Source: Epiperipatus broadwayi (taxonomy: Eukaryota; Onychophora; Udeonychophora; Euonychophora; Peripatidae). Taken from it: a stretch of 64,000 bases of DNA. The position numbers were made by a program, and so were the translations under genes. A model generated the notes under the pieces. The model was not told the DNA's origin. It worked only from the letters and a program-made list of their open reading frames with translations, and searched no databases. This document shows positions 24,414 to 36,900 of this stretch, in pieces (positions within the stretch are counted from its first letter, which is position 1; each line of letters begins with the position of its first letter). The stretch is from positions 1-64,000 of the forward strand of contig JAQFVV010006706.1 in the NCBI GenBank assembly GCA_028023455.1. The letters run 5' to 3'.

Positions 24414-26498
24414 CTATGATTCACTGCTGGAAGGCATACTCTAGATCAGCTCACAAACAATAAATAAACAAAAGGACAACCATTATTAGTACAACAATTT
24501 AGTCAATCTATTCTTAGTTTAATAATTAATATAATGATGATGATGATGACTCTCCCATTCACAGCTTTATAACTAACATCACAACTAACACAAATCATTT
24601 CTGTTATTAATTTAGCATTGATGAATAATGCCCTGGTATACATTAATATATAATATAGCAACCTTCAATAATTCATTGGATACTCTGATGACAATAGGTT
24701 AATATGCATGGCCTTTTTTAAGTCATATTATATAGCTTCCTATCTCTAGTTATTTATTATACTATCACATCTTTAAGCTATGTTTTATGATTGTACTCTA
24801 CTAGTTATGGTGGTGAATAAGCTAAAAAAAATAATCAACTTTAAGAAAACTATAAACTTCTTTAATCAGAGAATTGAATTTTATTATTAGTTATTAATAT
24901 ACATTCAAAAATATACATAAAAATCAATAGATTGGTTACATTTAATGATAACAACAACACATATACCCCCCCTCAATGAATTTAAACTCAATCGTTAGTA
25001 GCATATAATATGATATATGGATGTTGACATATTTTGTAGGTATAGATATCTCAGATTATGTAAAATCTAGATTTCATAAAGCACACACATATATGTGCAT
25101 AATATATAATTTATGCTTATTGACATAAAATATATGTATAATGGGCAGAGAAAATTTACTTAAATTATGAAGGAATATCTAAAGAAAGATCTGTTCTTAA
25201 TTATAATCCTCATTCATCTTAATCCCCATTAAGCTAGGTTACATATTACCTTAAATTTATTTCTCACTATAATAAATTTTTATCCTCATTCTCTTTCTGG
25301 ATTTATACATTCATACTCAACACATATCCATGCAGACATATATATCATAGTGTGTGTGTGTTTTATTTTCCACTATTAATAAATCTTATATTCAATCCTT
25401 AAGTAAAATAAGAATAATATATATAAACCTTTTCTTTTTTTTTCATGATTTAAAAATTAACAAACAAAAGAATGCAACATTTTATGAATACATATTGATA
25501 TAGTCAATATTCATCATTATTGAAAACCCTCCTTTTTCATAAATTATGCTTATTTTAATGCTTTGAAGAGAGAGAGAAGAAAAAAAGGATATTAATATAA
25601 CCAAAAAGAAATGATCAGAGTTAGTGAGAAAAAAAAGATTTGATATTACCAGGTATTTTTTTTGATGTAGAAGCCATTTGTTAGTTTAATGTCTTTTATT
25701 CAAATTAAGGTTTATTTAAGATTAAAAATTTTGATGTAGCCACACTCTATTGTTTGACATGCAGAGATATAGATTACAGCAGTTATCTGAAAAAAATTTT
25801 TTTGAAGCTCAGGCTTGTAATTTTTTAATTTCACTGGATGATGATGATGACATGGGTCTTGTACAACAATGGTCAGTATACCATCTGCATTTCTTTAGGG
25901 ACACTTTTCTTTAGTATTGCCATGGGTTCTTCCTTTTCTTCCCTTTTTGCTTCCCTGTTTGTAAACATGCCAATAGATAAATGGGTTCTTGTCATATATT
26001 TCTTACATTTTACTCTTTGTGTTTTACTTGAATCCATCAATGGGAGACACAAAACAATAGCATGGTTGGAGTTCTCTTTGATCTCAGATGATCAGCCATG
26101 AGATGCTTCTTTTTTTCATTCTGTATTTAAATTTTTAGATGTGCTGGCATTCCTGGATGGCCAACTGGCCCTCCAACAAAATATATCAAGTTTAGCATTG
26201 CATTTTGCTGTAGAATATGTATTTAAAAAATGATGAGTTGGTTCTCAGAAGCAATAATATTTAATACTCTCGCAAATCCCCCCCCCCTGAATATATATGT
26301 GTTAGATTTAGTGATATCACATCACTCTTATTTATTGAAATATCTATAGCTGTGGATATCATTATTAGTAAAATGTCTATATCTGTACAGCTGCAATACA
26401 ATTATCTGATAGTTAAAATTTTTATTTTTTGATGGTCTATGATAATTAATGGTTTTTTAAACTTTAAACTGCTTGCTAATGAGTTTCTTATTTGCTCT
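24414..26498. other. AT-rich stretch without a recognisable gene
   Basis: The open frame at 25838-26101 (plus) lies in a less AT-rich patch, but shows no domain and no splice-site framing. A C8 run lies near 26279-26286. Confidence 0.45.
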
Positions 26499-26659
26499 CT
26501 TTTTTAACACTGAAGTTATATTGATCTTTAGAATTGACTTTATCTATCTTTTGTAACACTATATTTATCTTGATCTTTTAAAATTGATCATCTCTCTCTT
26601 TTTTAACACTAGATTTATCTTGATATTTTAAAACTGACCATCTCTCTCTTTTCTAACAC
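26499..26659. repeat. 50-bp tandem repeat, 3.2 units
   Basis: Units start at 26499, 26548 and 26598 with CTTTT-TAACACT, contain TTGAT-TTT-AAA-TGA and end CATCTCTCT. A 12-bp partial unit closes the array. Confidence 0.85.
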
Positions 26660-28420
26660 TTTAAAAAAAATGGACTTAAATAATAAATAAACTTTTTACA
26701 ATGAAAATATGAAAATATTAAAAACCTTTTGATATATATGTTAATGTTTAAATTTTGATGTTTGCACATACACATACATGCATATACACACATATACCTG
26801 TGTATTTAGTAAAAGCAGAGACAGAAACAAAAATATATTGAATTAATAGATGATCGGGAACAGCAAATTAAACAATAGAAAACAGCTAAAGATTATTAGT
26901 ATTATTGGGATTAAACATCATAGACTAAATTCATAATAAAAAGTATTAAAAAATACTATTAAGAAAGAGAAAAATTTTGAAATGATAAAATTTCGAAATG
27001 CTGTTTGTATCATTCACCAATCTCTTTGACAGATTGCCTAGAAAATATCAAATATTTATTTACACTTGCTTTCTCAGTTCTTATATAATAGTTAATATCA
27101 CATGACAGTATCTTTATAGGAACTGAAAAATCAGATGTAACAGTCATTTTATGTTTGCTAGACAATCGTATAGAGAAGTTGAACTGTAACATAAACATTA
27201 TTTGAAAAGCTTATCATCTGAATTCTTATATATTATTTGTAGTACTGTATTTATTAGTATTTATATACATTAGCTATTAATATTTTCTTTGAGAATAATT
27301 TTTTAAAGAAAATTATAATTATTAGTCAGAGTGCAGTTATAAATCCAATATTTTAATAATACATAATATTATTTAAATAATAAAAAAACTGCCTGCTTCT
27401 GTGATATATTTATTTATTCATTATTTAAAATCTTTTTTACATAAAAAAGTTTTATATTTAATCCCCAATCTTTGGGGAAAGCTTTAACTTGATTTGAATA
27501 TATTATCAAATATATCTAAGAACAATGAAGCTCTTTTTTTAATTCTTTGTTTATTTAATTATTCATGATGTTTTAAATATTCTTATTTTATCATATAATA
27601 TTTATAATTTTTTTCATACATATTAAAATAAGGTATCTTGATAATAATACAGTTTGTTTCTGCATAATATATCATCAAAGCAAATCATCTGATTTACAAT
27701 AATTAAATGTGTGATTTGTAATAATTGATATATGGGATTCATCCAAAAAATTTACAATTCTCTTTATTGTTGTTATATTATTTACTTAACAGTAAAAATA
27801 AATAACCTATATACTTTAATATTTTAGTTATATGTATTAAATAATCCCTGAAAAATAAATTTTATTACTTTTAAAAATATCCTGAGCTCTGATCACATCC
27901 CTTCACATCCCCGTTGCTGTCCTCTAACATATAACATTACACATTCATGATTCTATAAATGATCTCTATCTTGAGATATAAATTAGAGAAATATATTAAA
28001 GATGTATCAAAAGACAATTTATTATATAAATTAAATATTTAAATTAGCTTCATTTTCTTTCTTGTTTGGTTGAACATAATCTTTATATTGTCAATTAATG
28101 AAAATATAATGTTCATAGAGCATAAAGAAATATGTTGAGCATCACTGTTCAATTTAATTGACCAAATTTAGTTATTTTACTCAGTTCAAAAGTGATACAG
28201 AAATCATCAACTATCAAGTCCATCACTTTGATAAACTCCAGAGTGCAGCAAAATTTTTCATATAATAACATCCTTTAGATATGGGATGGCCAGCCTACAG
28301 TGCATGAGCCAAACATGACACACTGTAGGTTAAATTTGGCATATGAAGTCTTGATTATAAAATTAAAAAGTAAGATTAGATTATATAAAGTCTTAAACTT
28401 TTTAGCTAGTCAAATATAAG
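26660..28420. other. AT-rich stretch without a recognisable gene
   Basis: A 9-bp inverted repeat, CCTACAGTG ... CACTGTAGG, near 28294-28328 is the only structured element noted. Confidence 0.45.
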
Positions 28421-28422
28421 TA

Positions 28423-28880
28423 TATTGCCTATACTAAACTCAATGTAATTAGAAGGACTTGAATTCAGATTTTCAAGCTCTCTACATTAAGTTTAGTAAA
28501 GACAATATACTTATATTTGAATATTCTACTCATCTCATTTCTGTGTATTTAAATGGATATATTAAAGAGTTGTATGTGAGGGGTCAGAATAATTTAAAGT
28601 CTACATGGGTATGACAATAATTTTGGCATCAATAAGGGATTTGAGTGTTTCATCATTGTATCTTTCAATGATATGGAGGGTTGAAGAATTAAAGGGTGGA
28701 GAAGATTGAAGTTTGTTTATTAAAGTTTGAAGATTTGCTATCTTAATATAAAACTGAGCATTGATTGTATATATGTGTGGGAAATGATGATCTGAACCAA
28801 CTGATGAGTGCTGGTTCAGTATGATAATATATATATATTGTAGATCATTTATATGTGTGTGTTAATTCAGCAAATAAATC
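28423..28880 (-). repeat. Dispersed repeat D, copy 1
   Basis: It begins with a small palindrome, AGTATATTG-CTATACTAAACT against AGTTTAGTAAAGACAATATACT, then runs through TTAAAGTTTGAAGATTTGCTATC and ATAAAACTGAGCATT to CTGATGAGTGCTGGTTCAG. The reverse complement of the same series occurs at 50.4-51.2 kb and 59.7-60.1 kb. No coding capacity was recognised. Confidence 0.7.
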
Positions 28881-30190
28881 AAAAAAATTTGCCTTATACT
28901 CACTTTAAAAACACACATTTGACACTTTTTTAATCCCCAGTCATTAATTCAGAATGAATTCATAATAGTAAGTATTGCAGTTTGTTTTTTTTTAGGAAAA
29001 TTATTTTTATTAATAAATTTGATAAAAAATAAAATAGGATCAAAATTGACTGATTCAAATTTGAAAAGTGTTCTCTTGCATTTATTTATAAATTTAAATC
29101 CAACCATTAAAAATCCAATAAAAGCAAGGTACAAAATATTTGACACTTGCAAATGAAGATATAATAAAAATCTCTTTAAAATAAACAATATTTAATTTTT
29201 TTTATATTATAGTATTATAAAAAAATAGAAATATTATTTATCTACAAAATATTGTAATTTAGAAAAAAATAGAATAGTAAACAAAATTTGTATGGTATTC
29301 ATGAATTCATATGTGAAAAAAATCATATATTACTATAAAATATTGGCCAGTCCCATTTTAGATCATTTATTTTTTAAGAATCTGTTTTGTAATCAGTAGA
29401 TTTGAAGGATCATGTAAAAAATAATCAATAATTTAATTATAAAGGCTTGAGTAGCCATTCACTGGACCCATATCATTTAAACCTCCTTCCAGAAAATTAA
29501 AGTACAGTTGAAAACACATCTTTTTGAAATAAAATATCTATATAAACTTACAGTGAGATGTCATGTAATTCAGGCATAAGAATTTTTTTCTAGCATATAA
29601 GATACATTTAATTTATTACAGAATTGGGGAAAAAATATGGAGTACTTAATTTATCCCCTTTTTAAACTTATAATGAATTGATCCTAGATCGTGACATTTT
29701 GTATTCACTCAAAATAAAGATTGTTCATGAGAATAAAGAATTTCCATGTAAAAGATGAGTTTTAATATTATTTATTTGTAGTTTTATTCTCTATTTATTT
29801 AGAAAAAAAAATGGTTTTAAAGCAATAGAGATAATATTGGAAAGAGGAATGACAGAATTGAAGTTTGTGAAAATGAACTTCATAAAACAAAAAATAATAT
29901 TGTTGCAATTTTTAATAAATTTTGGATAAAAATAAACATAAGCATATCACAAAATATATGTACATAAAATTTAAATATATTAGTCAAAAACAGAAAAAGC
30001 ATAAACTAATTAGATAATGAAAGGAAAGTAATTAAAAATGAAAATGACAGTTAAGAATGGTAATTAATTATAATGCATGGAAAGATAAAATGTTGCCCAG
30101 TAATAAGAAAGTCATAGATTAAATTAATACTTTTAAGTATTTAGAAAATTAGTTACTTATTAATAGAAAAATTGGAAAAAAAATTATCAC
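28881..30190. other. AT-rich stretch without a recognisable gene
   Basis: The 79-codon minus-strand frame at 28949-29188 is Phe/Lys/Ile-rich and matches no family I know. Confidence 0.45.
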
Positions 30191-30199
30191 AGGTTATAG

Positions 30200-31330
30200 T
30201 CAAACATTGCCAAAAAATTTCTTGATTAATTGCAGTAAGTGCCATGACCAAATTGCCAGAAGTGTTGTATAAAACATATTTTTATACACGACCCATTTTT
30301 AGCATTTGCTGCCAACAAAATCATGTCTACAATGTTTTATGAATCTCTAAGACTATAATGAATCTTTGTTAACACTTTGCATATTTAATAAAAATCTTAA
30401 AATATTTTTGCTATAATGTTAACAATATATTCCATGATAATAAATGCAATCTTTTTATTCTCTTATTTTTTTAAAATTTGATAGAATCATAATCTCACAA
30501 TCAGGTATAAAACTTTTTAAAATTATATTTTAAAAATTAATATAACATTACCATGTTTAAAATTTTTTCTAGGATATATTATTTAAATAGATATCTACAT
30601 TATTATAAAGCAATCAAACGATGCTTTAAATACTCCCTTCAGTTTGTTTGGATTGCCATTACAATATAAAAGAGTGGCACTTTTTGATTTAAACGGATTA
30701 CACAGTATTTTTCAAGTCTTATATTATTTTCAATGTTTCAAAAAATATTTGAAGTGACACTAATTGGCAAATAACTTTCTTCTTTTAATTTAATTTACCA
30801 CTGAAGATTATTAATCTTATCAACCATTGAAGTTCTGTCTTTAAATCTCCACATTCTTATGAAATTTTATGTTCATTTTATTAATCTCCATACATACATT
30901 GCCATGATTTTTTTTTATCAATTTAATAGCAATATTGTTACTGTCAGAGGCTATAGTCAAGATTCTACTTTTAGGGAAACTTAGAAAAGTTAACAGGAAA
31001 CATGAATGTGCTACTTAAGAGAGTTTCATGACTCAAATAACATGATAAACTTGAAATTCAAGATTGGTAACTTTTTGTTAGCAGCTGTTGAAATTTGGCA
31101 TACATACCGATTATTTTTAAAAAGATAATATTTAATTTTCTTGTGATATGTTGGAGATAAACAAATAATTTTAATGTAGCGATCATTTTTGCTATTTTTA
31201 AAATTATAATTGTTAAACAAGCATAATTCATAAAATGTCATTATTTTGGGCATGGATGCACTCAAATTCTTTCATAATGATTTTTCCATTTAAACAAAGA
31301 ATTCATTAATGCCAATTCATGTTTTAAACA
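30200..31330 (-). mobile_element. Decayed LINE of the second family, copy 1
   Basis: Similar by eye and colinear to the LINE at 61.9-64 kb: TGCCAACAAAATCATGT aligns with GGCAACAAAAATCATAT, TTTGCTATAATG with TTTGCTATAGTG, and TATTCCATGATAAT with TATTCTATGATAAT. The reverse complement carries a weak DMILLAA, corresponding to the MIF..RQ region before the LINE RT palm. No long frame survives. Confidence 0.5.
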
Positions 31331-31735
31331 AAAATCTAACAACGGATTATTTGAATTTATTAATCTAATACCATTATTTCTATTTACCTATTTATTAAAG
31401 TTTCCAAGAAAAAAAATGAAGTTCTATTAATATTGACAAAATAACATTATCCACTACAAAATAAAATTTTTCTTCTTCAGAACTTTTTTTCTCTAACATC
31501 AAGAATACAAACGTGAAAAAACAGACACAAATATCATTAGTCAAAACAACTGCTTACTATTATTAGCATTATAGTGAGACATCTAGGAATTTCAAATTAT
31601 AGAAAATATCAAGCTGGATCTTACACTGAGCATAAAACTAGTCTTATTTTTATATTGGACTATTTCCATCATCTAATATGTGTGCTGAATGTCTTTAGAA
31701 AATTTTAATTTTATTTAAATATTCCAAATATATTT

Positions 31736-31860
31736 AACTGTTAGTAATATTACAACAAACAGATTATCATATGCACCAACTGTTAATAATATCACAGCAA
31801 CAAGTTAATATATGCACCAACTGTTAGTAATATCACAGTGAACAGGTTAGTATATGCACA
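31736..31860 (-). repeat. 42-bp tandem repeats, left Penelope arm
   Basis: Three units of 42, 41 and 42 bp start at 31736, 31778 and 31819 with AACTGTTA-TAATAT-ACA. They mirror the array at 33724-33839. Confidence 0.9.
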
Positions 31861-31924
31861 TTTCAAGAGGTATTTTTCTCCCCTCTTCTTCAGGTGTTTC
31901 TGGCCTGATCAGTGACAGTACTAG

Positions 31925-32006
31925 CATGAGATTTGAACCTGGGACCTTAGATTCTTGATTATTGAATTTTAAAGTAATGCTCTAATCAACTGAGCCATCC
32001 TGCCAG
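31925..32006 (-). repeat. tRNA-Leu-like module, left Penelope arm
   Basis: The minus strand has GGATGGCTCAGTTGATTAGAGC (A-box region) and CCAGGTTCAAATC (B box) with a long variable arm between, as in Leu or Ser tRNAs. The anticodon-loop position reads CTTTAAA. The same module sits at the same place in the right arm. Confidence 0.65.
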
Positions 32007-32239
32007 AGGCAACAGTCAGTAGAAATTTCATATACTTATCTATGAGATTCCTCCTGATTTCTCACTTTTTCCTAAGAGCAAAGATGATTAGTGGTTTCCA
32101 TACATTATGTATACTCACACAGGGTTGAATTATGAAATTGTTTGCCATTGTCATGTGAGCAGCTTCTTTAAATTTTCTTCTTTGTATCTTTTCTTCTCTA
32201 TCCAATATTTTCGTATGTTCTTAATCCAATGTATGTTCA

Positions 32240-32406
32240 TTTGTACATACATGGTCTGATACCTTAGTCACATCTGTTTTTTCTCTTCTAATCATCCATT
32301 TATGTTATTACAAGTGCTTTTCAATGAGATGGTTGGTCTCACCAATATATGTTCTTCCACATTCACATGGTATTTCATAGATTCATTTTAGCATTTTAAG
32401 TTTAGA
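32240..32406 (-). pseudogene. GIY-YIG endonuclease fragment of left Penelope copy
   Basis: The minus strand reads YEIPCECGRTYIGET near 32345-32380, the CxC and YIG part of Penelope GIY-YIG domains, followed by stops. In the right copy the same domain reads YIHET. Confidence 0.75.
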
Positions 32407-32464
32407 CTTTGTAGATGTTAGAGTTCTTCATAGTGTTGTATGGCTCTGGAAAGCTGTTCTAATG

Positions 32465-33200
32465 TTATACTGATTGTAGATTTTTTTTTAATTTGTCTGC
32501 TATTTTTGGAAAGTATGGGTACACTATAGTACCAATAATTGTCTTTTCTCTTGATAGTTCTTTTTGTTGTCTATTCAACATTTTCTTAATAACAGCTGAT
32601 GGATAACCATTTTTTATAAGAGTTTGTTTTATATAGATTTTTTCTTTGTCCAAATCATCGGTTTCTGAACAAACTTTTTTGCTATGTTCCACAGTGATAG
32701 TATAACTCCATGTTTTGTGTTTCTGATATGATTGGATGAATAGGCTAGGTATTTTCCTGTATGTATAGGTTTTCGGTAAACTGTAGTTTTGATTTTGCCA
32801 TGAGGGAGTCTTGTCACAAGAACATCTAAGAATGCCAATTTTTGTTTTTGTTATCATTCTATTGTGAATTTAATTGAAGGAGATATGTTGTTGATGTAGG
32901 TCCAGAAAATTTGTAGCAATGCTTCTCTATGTGGCCATACAACAAATGTATCATCCACATAGTGAAGCCAAACTTTAGGTGGATATGGGGTAGTTTTTAT
33001 GGCTGTGGTTTCAAGTTCTTTCATATAAATATTGCTAATCAGGGGAGACAAATAGAGATCCCATAGCCATTCCTTGATTTTGTTGGAAGAATTCTGTGAT
33101 ATATTGAACAGCTTTCCAGATCCATACCACACTATGAGGAATTCTAACATTTACAAAGCCTAAACTTGAAATGCTGAAAAGAAAAAAACTGCATCTATGA
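32465..33200 (-). pseudogene. Penelope-like reverse transcriptase, broken
   Basis: Read on the minus strand in three frames: FFQQNQGMAMGS (about 33040-33100), SNIYMKELE, then WLHYVDDTFVVWPH (about 32935-32975), which is the Penelope RT catalytic motif with both Asp. FLDVLVTRLPHGKIKTTVYRK and HTGKYLAYSSNH follow (about 32710-32835). These motifs, in this order, are diagnostic of Penelope-like RTs. The N-terminal RT is missing beyond the inversion breakpoint near 33157. At least three frameshifts separate the motifs. Confidence 0.88.
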
Positions 33201-33507
33201 AATACCATGTGAATGTGGAAGAACATATATTCATGAGACCAGCCATCCCATTGAAAAACACTTGCAAGAACCTGAACTGATGATTAAAAAAGAGAAAACA
33301 GATGTATCTAAGGTAGCAGACCATGTATGTACCAATAAATATACATTCAATTGGGAAAATACAAAAATATTGGATAGAAAAGAAAAGGTAAAAAGAAATT
33401 TTTTTAAAGAAGCTGCTCACATGACAATGGCAAAAAAGCCCATAAGCCAACCTAGTGTGACTATACATAATGTGTGGAAATCACTAATCACCTTTCTCTT
33501 AGAATAA
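33190..33507 (+). pseudogene. GIY-YIG endonuclease of right Penelope copy, truncated
   Basis: The frame from about 33190 gives CIYEIPCECGRTYIHET, then SHPIEKHL and a Lys-rich stretch, and runs open to a stop at 33507. The ATG at 33262 is internal to the domain and not a true start. The YIG glycine is His here, which probably destroys activity. There is no RT upstream in this orientation, because the copy is cut at the inversion point. Confidence 0.8.
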
Positions 33508-33570
33508 GTGGAGAAATTAAGAGGAACCTCACAGATAAGTATATGAAATTTCTATTGACTGTTGCCTTTG

Positions 33571-33652
33571 GGAGGATGGTTTAGTTGGTTAGAGCATTAC
33601 CTTAAAATTTAATAATCAAGAATCTAAGAAACCAGGTTCAAATCCCATGCTA
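33571..33652 (+). repeat. tRNA-Leu-like module, right Penelope arm
   Basis: GGTTTAGTTGGTTAGAGC is A-box-like and CCAGGTTCAAATCCC is a near-consensus B box. Between them are CTTAAAA (anticodon-loop position) and a long variable arm. The 5' and 3' acceptor halves do not pair well, so it is a module and not a gene. Confidence 0.65.
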
Positions 33653-33723
33653 GTACTGCCACTGGTCAATCCAGCAACCCCTGAAGAAGAGGGGAGAATA
33701 CCTCTTGAAAAATTGTGCATATT

Positions 33724-33839
33724 CTAACCTGTTTGCTGTGATATTACTAACAGTTGGTGTATATACTACCCTATTTGCTGTGATATTACTAACAGTTGGT
33801 GCATATACTAACCTGTTTGCTGTGATATTACTAACAGTT
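33724..33839 (+). repeat. 42-bp tandem repeats, right Penelope arm
   Basis: Two full units (33724-33765, 33766-33807) and a 32-bp partial, each with CTA-CCT-TTTGCTGTGATA and TTACTAACAGTTGGTG. The units are nearly identical to each other, which suggests recent homogenisation. Confidence 0.92.
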
Positions 33840-33939
33840 AAATGTATTTGAAATATTTAAATAAAATTAAACTTTTCTAAAGACATTCAACACATATATT
33901 AGATGATGGAAATAGTCCAATATAAAAATACAACTAGAA

Positions 33940-36900
33940 CACCATCATCACAAACCTTCAGGAAAACAATAACACTAGTCTCTATTTATTCAATGATTTT
34001 CATGCATCCATTTTTCCCTGTAGAAGATGAGCTTTTCACAAAACATTATTTAATTTTATATTTTTCCTGAATGTCATATTATCATAATAGAGTGCATATG
34101 CTGGGGAAAATAAAAAAATAAATATCTTCCATTTGTCAAATTTAATGAGTCTATTGTGCTCATCTATTCATTTTGGTGCCCAAGTGTTACATATCTTCTT
34201 GAACAATTGACTGCTTATATAAATATGTTTAATAATCTCAAACTTTTATAATTTCTTAGATATAAGTTTAGTTGTATATTGAAAAATAACTCAGTAAATA
34301 GAGAGCATTTCAAATTTTAAAGAATATATCTTTCATCATTACAGGAGATAGCAAGTTTTAAGTTGATAATATCATAAGAAAGGTTTTAACTGATTGTATT
34401 ATTTGATCTTTAAGCTTTATTTCTTTTTAGAGGTTTTAAACAATGCTCCATTCAAATGCTGGAACACATTTTCATTTTATCTTGACCATCCGATTAATGT
34501 CTAGCTTTTTAATATCTGAAGTAATTATACTCTTGTAAGAGAGTATGAGTAACAAGAAAACATTATCAAAAAAACTGATTCGTGTAATATATCACGTCAA
34601 TAATTATGCTCCATTATTTTGGATATTAAATAAAAAAACATTGATGTCCACACTTACACAATCAAATACATTTTTCTCTTTTTAGTGATGTAATTAATTG
34701 AAATATATCCATTTGTACCAAACACAGAAGAACTCATGCTTTTTCAGTGCTTTGATGGCAAAACTTTCATAATATCCAATAAATAGGAACAATATTCACT
34801 GTTTTTCATCTTAAAAAAATGTTTATACAAAAATTGTATGGAATGTCATGTAGAAATGCAAGTGAATGTTTCTTTGCATTTTAAATATTTTATTAACTCA
34901 GCAATCTAATTTTGAAAATAATTTTAATCCATGTTATGCGTTATCCAGGGAAATGATGGATTTCTATCTTTGAAACATAATTAACATTTTTAAAAATTAT
35001 TTTTATAACTTCTGTAATTTATTGATTTTGAGAAATATTTGGCAGATATAAAGGTTCATGCTGAAAGTGAGAATATGTAGTAAATATTGTTACATAACTG
35101 AAAGAAATGCAGATTTTCTAGATACATATTGTAATCTGTTTTAAATAAAAAATACTGCAATACATTGGAAAGAGAAACATGAAATATCTCTCTCCAAAAA
35201 CTATTTATCTTTCTTAATGTTTTGAAATTAATAATAAATTTTATAGAGTATAATACAAAAAAAAATCACAACTATTATTTTGATTGGATATTTGGTGCTA
35301 GTATCAATTGAAATCAAGTTGTTAGAGACTGTGATGCCATTTGGTTTTTACTCAAATTCAAAAGATATATACTTGCTTATTTATAATAAGCTGTACAGAA
35401 TTCAAATTTGAATATTAAGACAAATTTTCATTTTCACTTTCAAATATAAAATTTTGGCTATCATCATTTCTTTTTATCAGTTTAGTATAAGATTATAAAC
35501 ATGAACAATTTTCTCTTCTCTAATAAGCACCATCTATTGTAAGTTAATCTAATCAGTGGTAGCAAATGATAGTGTGCTTTTTTTGTTTCATTTTCAGAAT
35601 AGTTTATGACTTTTTCTTTTATCAATTTGAATTACAAATCTCATTGCTGAAAGCAAAATCCAGACACTAGCCTAGAAATAAGAAATAAGTTGCTGATCAT
35701 ATAGTAAACATTGATTGCTCAAGCTTACAATATATGGCACTACAATAGAGAAAAAATTGTTTGTTTACATTTTGACTTCTTGAATCTTGGATTTTTTTTG
35801 CACACTTTTAAGTTTTTATATTTTTAATAATTTATATATATATAATCAGGACTTTATTCAGACATAGCTTTTAAAATATGTCATATATTTCACTTTTAAA
35901 ATTATTGTCTATAAACAAATATTTTTAAGTTATAGTTGTTCTTTTATTGAACTTTTAATCTAATAGATTGTTAGAAACTATAAGAATCATATCCATCTAT
36001 AAAATTGTTGTAGAAATGTAACAGTTGTGAAGATAATGTAATTTCATCAATAACAATATATAATATATGGAAAAGTAATTAATACAAGCAATAGAATAAT
36101 GTGGTTATGAAAAAGTAATATAGTAATAAGTTAAGAGAGGCCAACTATGTAACTGACAGAATGCATGCTGAATGAAAAAAAAAGAGAAATATAATAATAG
36201 ATGATTTATTATAGAATTTATATAGATGAATGTGCACATAAAATGTATAAATTCCAATTTTTTTATGTAACGGATAGTAAGTCAACAGATACTGGGATAC
36301 TATTGTATATACATATGTATGTGTGTTCTTAACGCAAGTGATTCAACAACTTAAGATTTTATATTTATAAATAATTGTTTTAAAATATCAGAATAGTCAT
36401 ACTTATATATTTATTAAACATGTACATATATAAACAAACTGAGTGATAAACAAGAAAAGTTAGCAAGTTGAATCTGAGTTCAGATTCTGAGTTATCTGCT
36501 TTATTATTCGTTATAGCATGAAATTACTCTAAGATTAGCAATTTTATATTCATAATATTATTGTACTGCTACTATATTTTACTTTCTAGATTAATCACAG
36601 ATTTTCAGCAGTCATCATGTTTTTTTCAGACTTTTGTTGTCTGCAATATAAAATGCAGAATAAGTAACCACATAAAGTGTGTATATCTATTACTGAAAAT
36701 GTTTTTCTCTTTAAATTTAAGTCGTTTAGCAATTTATTTTACTTTAAGAGCTCCATTCTTTTTGTATAAACATGACATGTCTTTACTGTGAGAATTTGTA
36801 AATATATTAAAATGCTATGTATAAATATTTTGTTAAGTATACATAAGGAAATGATAAATTGCTGTAACAATCACTCATTGGAGTCAACACATGTGTTTTT

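Larger units (their letters stand above)
31638..33938. mobile_element. Inverted pair of Penelope-like elements
   Basis: The left copy (31638-33157) is on the minus strand and holds RT, GIY-YIG endonuclease and a 3' tail. The right copy (33157-33938) is on the plus strand and has only the endonuclease and tail. Arms 31638-32406 and 33157-33938 are inverted repeats down to the outer ends, which share ATTAGATGATGGAAATAGTCC. The RT segment forms the unpaired centre. Penelope-like retroelements are known for inverted and 5'-truncated partial copies. Both copies are frameshifted. Confidence 0.85.

Noticed and set aside
25838-26101. Hydrophobic 87-codon frame as a membrane protein
   Set aside because: It begins in an ATG repeat, has no domain and no splice or promoter support.
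31026-31265. 79-codon minus-strand frame as a gene
   Set aside because: It lies in a region that aligns with a decayed LINE and has no independent support.
33160-33468. 102-codon minus-strand Phe/Cys-rich frame
   Set aside because: It is the antisense shadow of the GIY-YIG endonuclease fragment on the plus strand.
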